NCBI GenBank assembly: GCA_000737985.1 | Contig: JNVT01000022.1 | Coordinates: 1 to 64,000 of the forward strand | DNA length: 64,000 nucleotides | Direction: 5' to 3' | Source: Gammaproteobacteria bacterium MFB021 | Lineage (GTDB): Bacteria > Pseudomonadota > Gammaproteobacteria > Pseudomonadales > Halomonadaceae | In this document: positions 63,300 through 64,000 of the stretch, in pieces | Layout of the letters: every line of letters begins with the position of its first letter | How positions within the stretch are numbered: position 1 is the stretch's first letter | Notes under the pieces: generated by a model | Database searches by the model: none | What the model was told of the DNA's origin: nothing | What the model saw: only the letters and a program-made list of their open reading frames with translations | Program-made: the position numbers and the translations under genes

Positions 63300-64000
63300 A
63301 TGTTCGACGCTGAAGCTCTCGACAAACTGCAAGACTTGACCCAAGCCGCCACCATCGGCCACCCCGGCACCCACGTGCCGACCATGCTGGTGCCGCGGGG
63401 CTACGATCTCGTTTCACTCGAAAAGTACATGGAGAACCCGGGGCGCTTCCGGGGCAACTTCACGACGTCATCCATCGAAGACTATGCCGACTACGTCAAT
63501 CACGAGAGCAGCTCCCGGGTGTTCGTGGATATCGAGAAGATGAAGGCCAAGGCGTTCTTCGATCTCGGCACGCATCTCGATCCCGGCCACGGCGACCACA
63601 CCGCAACCCTCGCTCTCGAAAAGACCGCCGCCTATGCCGCGATGCTCGACGCCGATGGCAAGGCTTTCGCCCAGAAAGACCTGGCCCACTGGATCGAGGA
63701 CTGGCACGCCAACATCGAAGGCGAGGACAGTAACGGCAACTCGCTGAGCCCGATGCAGCTCGCCGCAGCCGTGCGCAGGATCGAGATCAAGGCCAGCAGT
63801 GAGCGCACCCACGAGGAAGGCGACTGGAACAGCACCCGGTCCGGCCTCGACCAGCTCGACGCCCGCATGCACGACGCCAGCCCAGCGATCATCCGCTTCA
63901 GCTGCACGCCCTACGAAGCCCTCAGCCAGCGCACGTTCACGCTGCGCGTCTCGATCCTGACCGACGACACCAAGCCCCGGCTCAAGCTGCGCGTCAGCGG
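63300..64000 (+). CDS. DUF2303-like phage protein (3' end outside window)
   Basis: At least 233 residues, open to the window edge. MFDAEALDKLQDLTQAATIG, then VPRGYDLVSLEKYMENPGRFRGNFTTSSIEDYADYV and FFDLGTHLDPGHGDHTATLALEKTAAYAAML are the pattern of DUF2303 proteins found in phage early regions near recombination functions. AAGGA lies eight bases upstream. Function unknown; a role in DNA recombination or replication is inferred from its usual company. Confidence 0.7.
   Translation, partial: MFDAEALDKLQDLTQAATIGHPGTHVPTMLVPRGYDLVSLEKYMENPGRFRGNFTTSSIEDYADYVNHESSSRVFVDIEKMKAKAFFDLGTHLDPGHGDHTATLALEKTAAYAAMLDADGKAFAQKDLAHWIEDWHANIEGEDSNGNSLSPMQLAAAVRRIEIKASSERTHEEGDWNSTRSGLDQLDARMHDASPAIIRFSCTPYEALSQRTFTLRVSILTDDTKPRLKLRVS

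Overview
The window is a high-GC gammaproteobacterial chromosome segment carrying most of a lambda/HK97-like siphophage prophage. Gene content and order point to the Halomonadaceae or a near relative in the Pseudomonas/Halomonas group. Two conserved clusters support this: mazG-relA-rlmD-cysM facing a gacS/barA-type kinase, and lepA-lepB-rnc-era-recO-pdxJ. The genus is an inference, because no rRNA lies in the window.

Host part, 1 to about 29,060: a lytic transglycosylase running in from the left; a 143-bp inverted-repeat element; a SlyD-like isomerase; RfaH; an AmpG-type permease; a SEC-C/TPR protein; an unknown two-helix membrane protein; topB overlapping panE; the cbpM/cbpA chaperone pair; ppc; mazG-relA-rlmD-cysM (stringent response, NTP cleanup, rRNA methylation, cysteine synthesis); the hybrid kinase; then pdxJ, recO, era, rnc, lepB and lepA. 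Short tandem repeats sit at the 3' ends of mazG, recO and pdxJ.

SOS cassette, 29,256 to 31,953: a near-perfect LexA box precedes a three-gene operon (small DUF1654-like protein, umuD, umuC). An SRAP/YedK gene converges on it. Whether this belongs to the host or the prophage cannot be settled, because neither attachment site is recognisable.

Prophage, from about 31,960 past 64,000: at the left end is an AT-rich two-gene cassette of unknown function. The late genes are all on the minus strand and are transcribed leftward: Q-like antiterminator, terminator, GH108 lysozyme, small membrane protein, 3-TM holin, HNH nuclease, TerS, TerL, portal, ClpP-type protease, HK97 capsid, connector/closure/tail completion proteins, major tail protein, G/GT tail chaperones with a programmed -1 frameshift signal, tape measure, tail tip proteins, and the J-like protein with a fibre. 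An AT-rich HEPN-like two-gene module and a lipoprotein interrupt the tail tip genes. Four intrinsic terminators lie along the late operon, which fits Q-dependent antitermination.

The replication and immunity region holds an iteron-rich AT-rich stretch with a DnaA box (likely phage origin), a primase-helicase, a TraR-type zinc finger, a CII-like regulator, an array of covarying hairpins, Cro, divergent promoters with shared operator half-sites, and a CI-like repressor that lacks the S24 Ser/Lys pair. On the plus strand a CI-controlled early operon of small genes includes a KilAC-like and a PrtN-like gene and ends in a DUF2303-like gene cut by the window edge. The integrase must lie to the right of the window.
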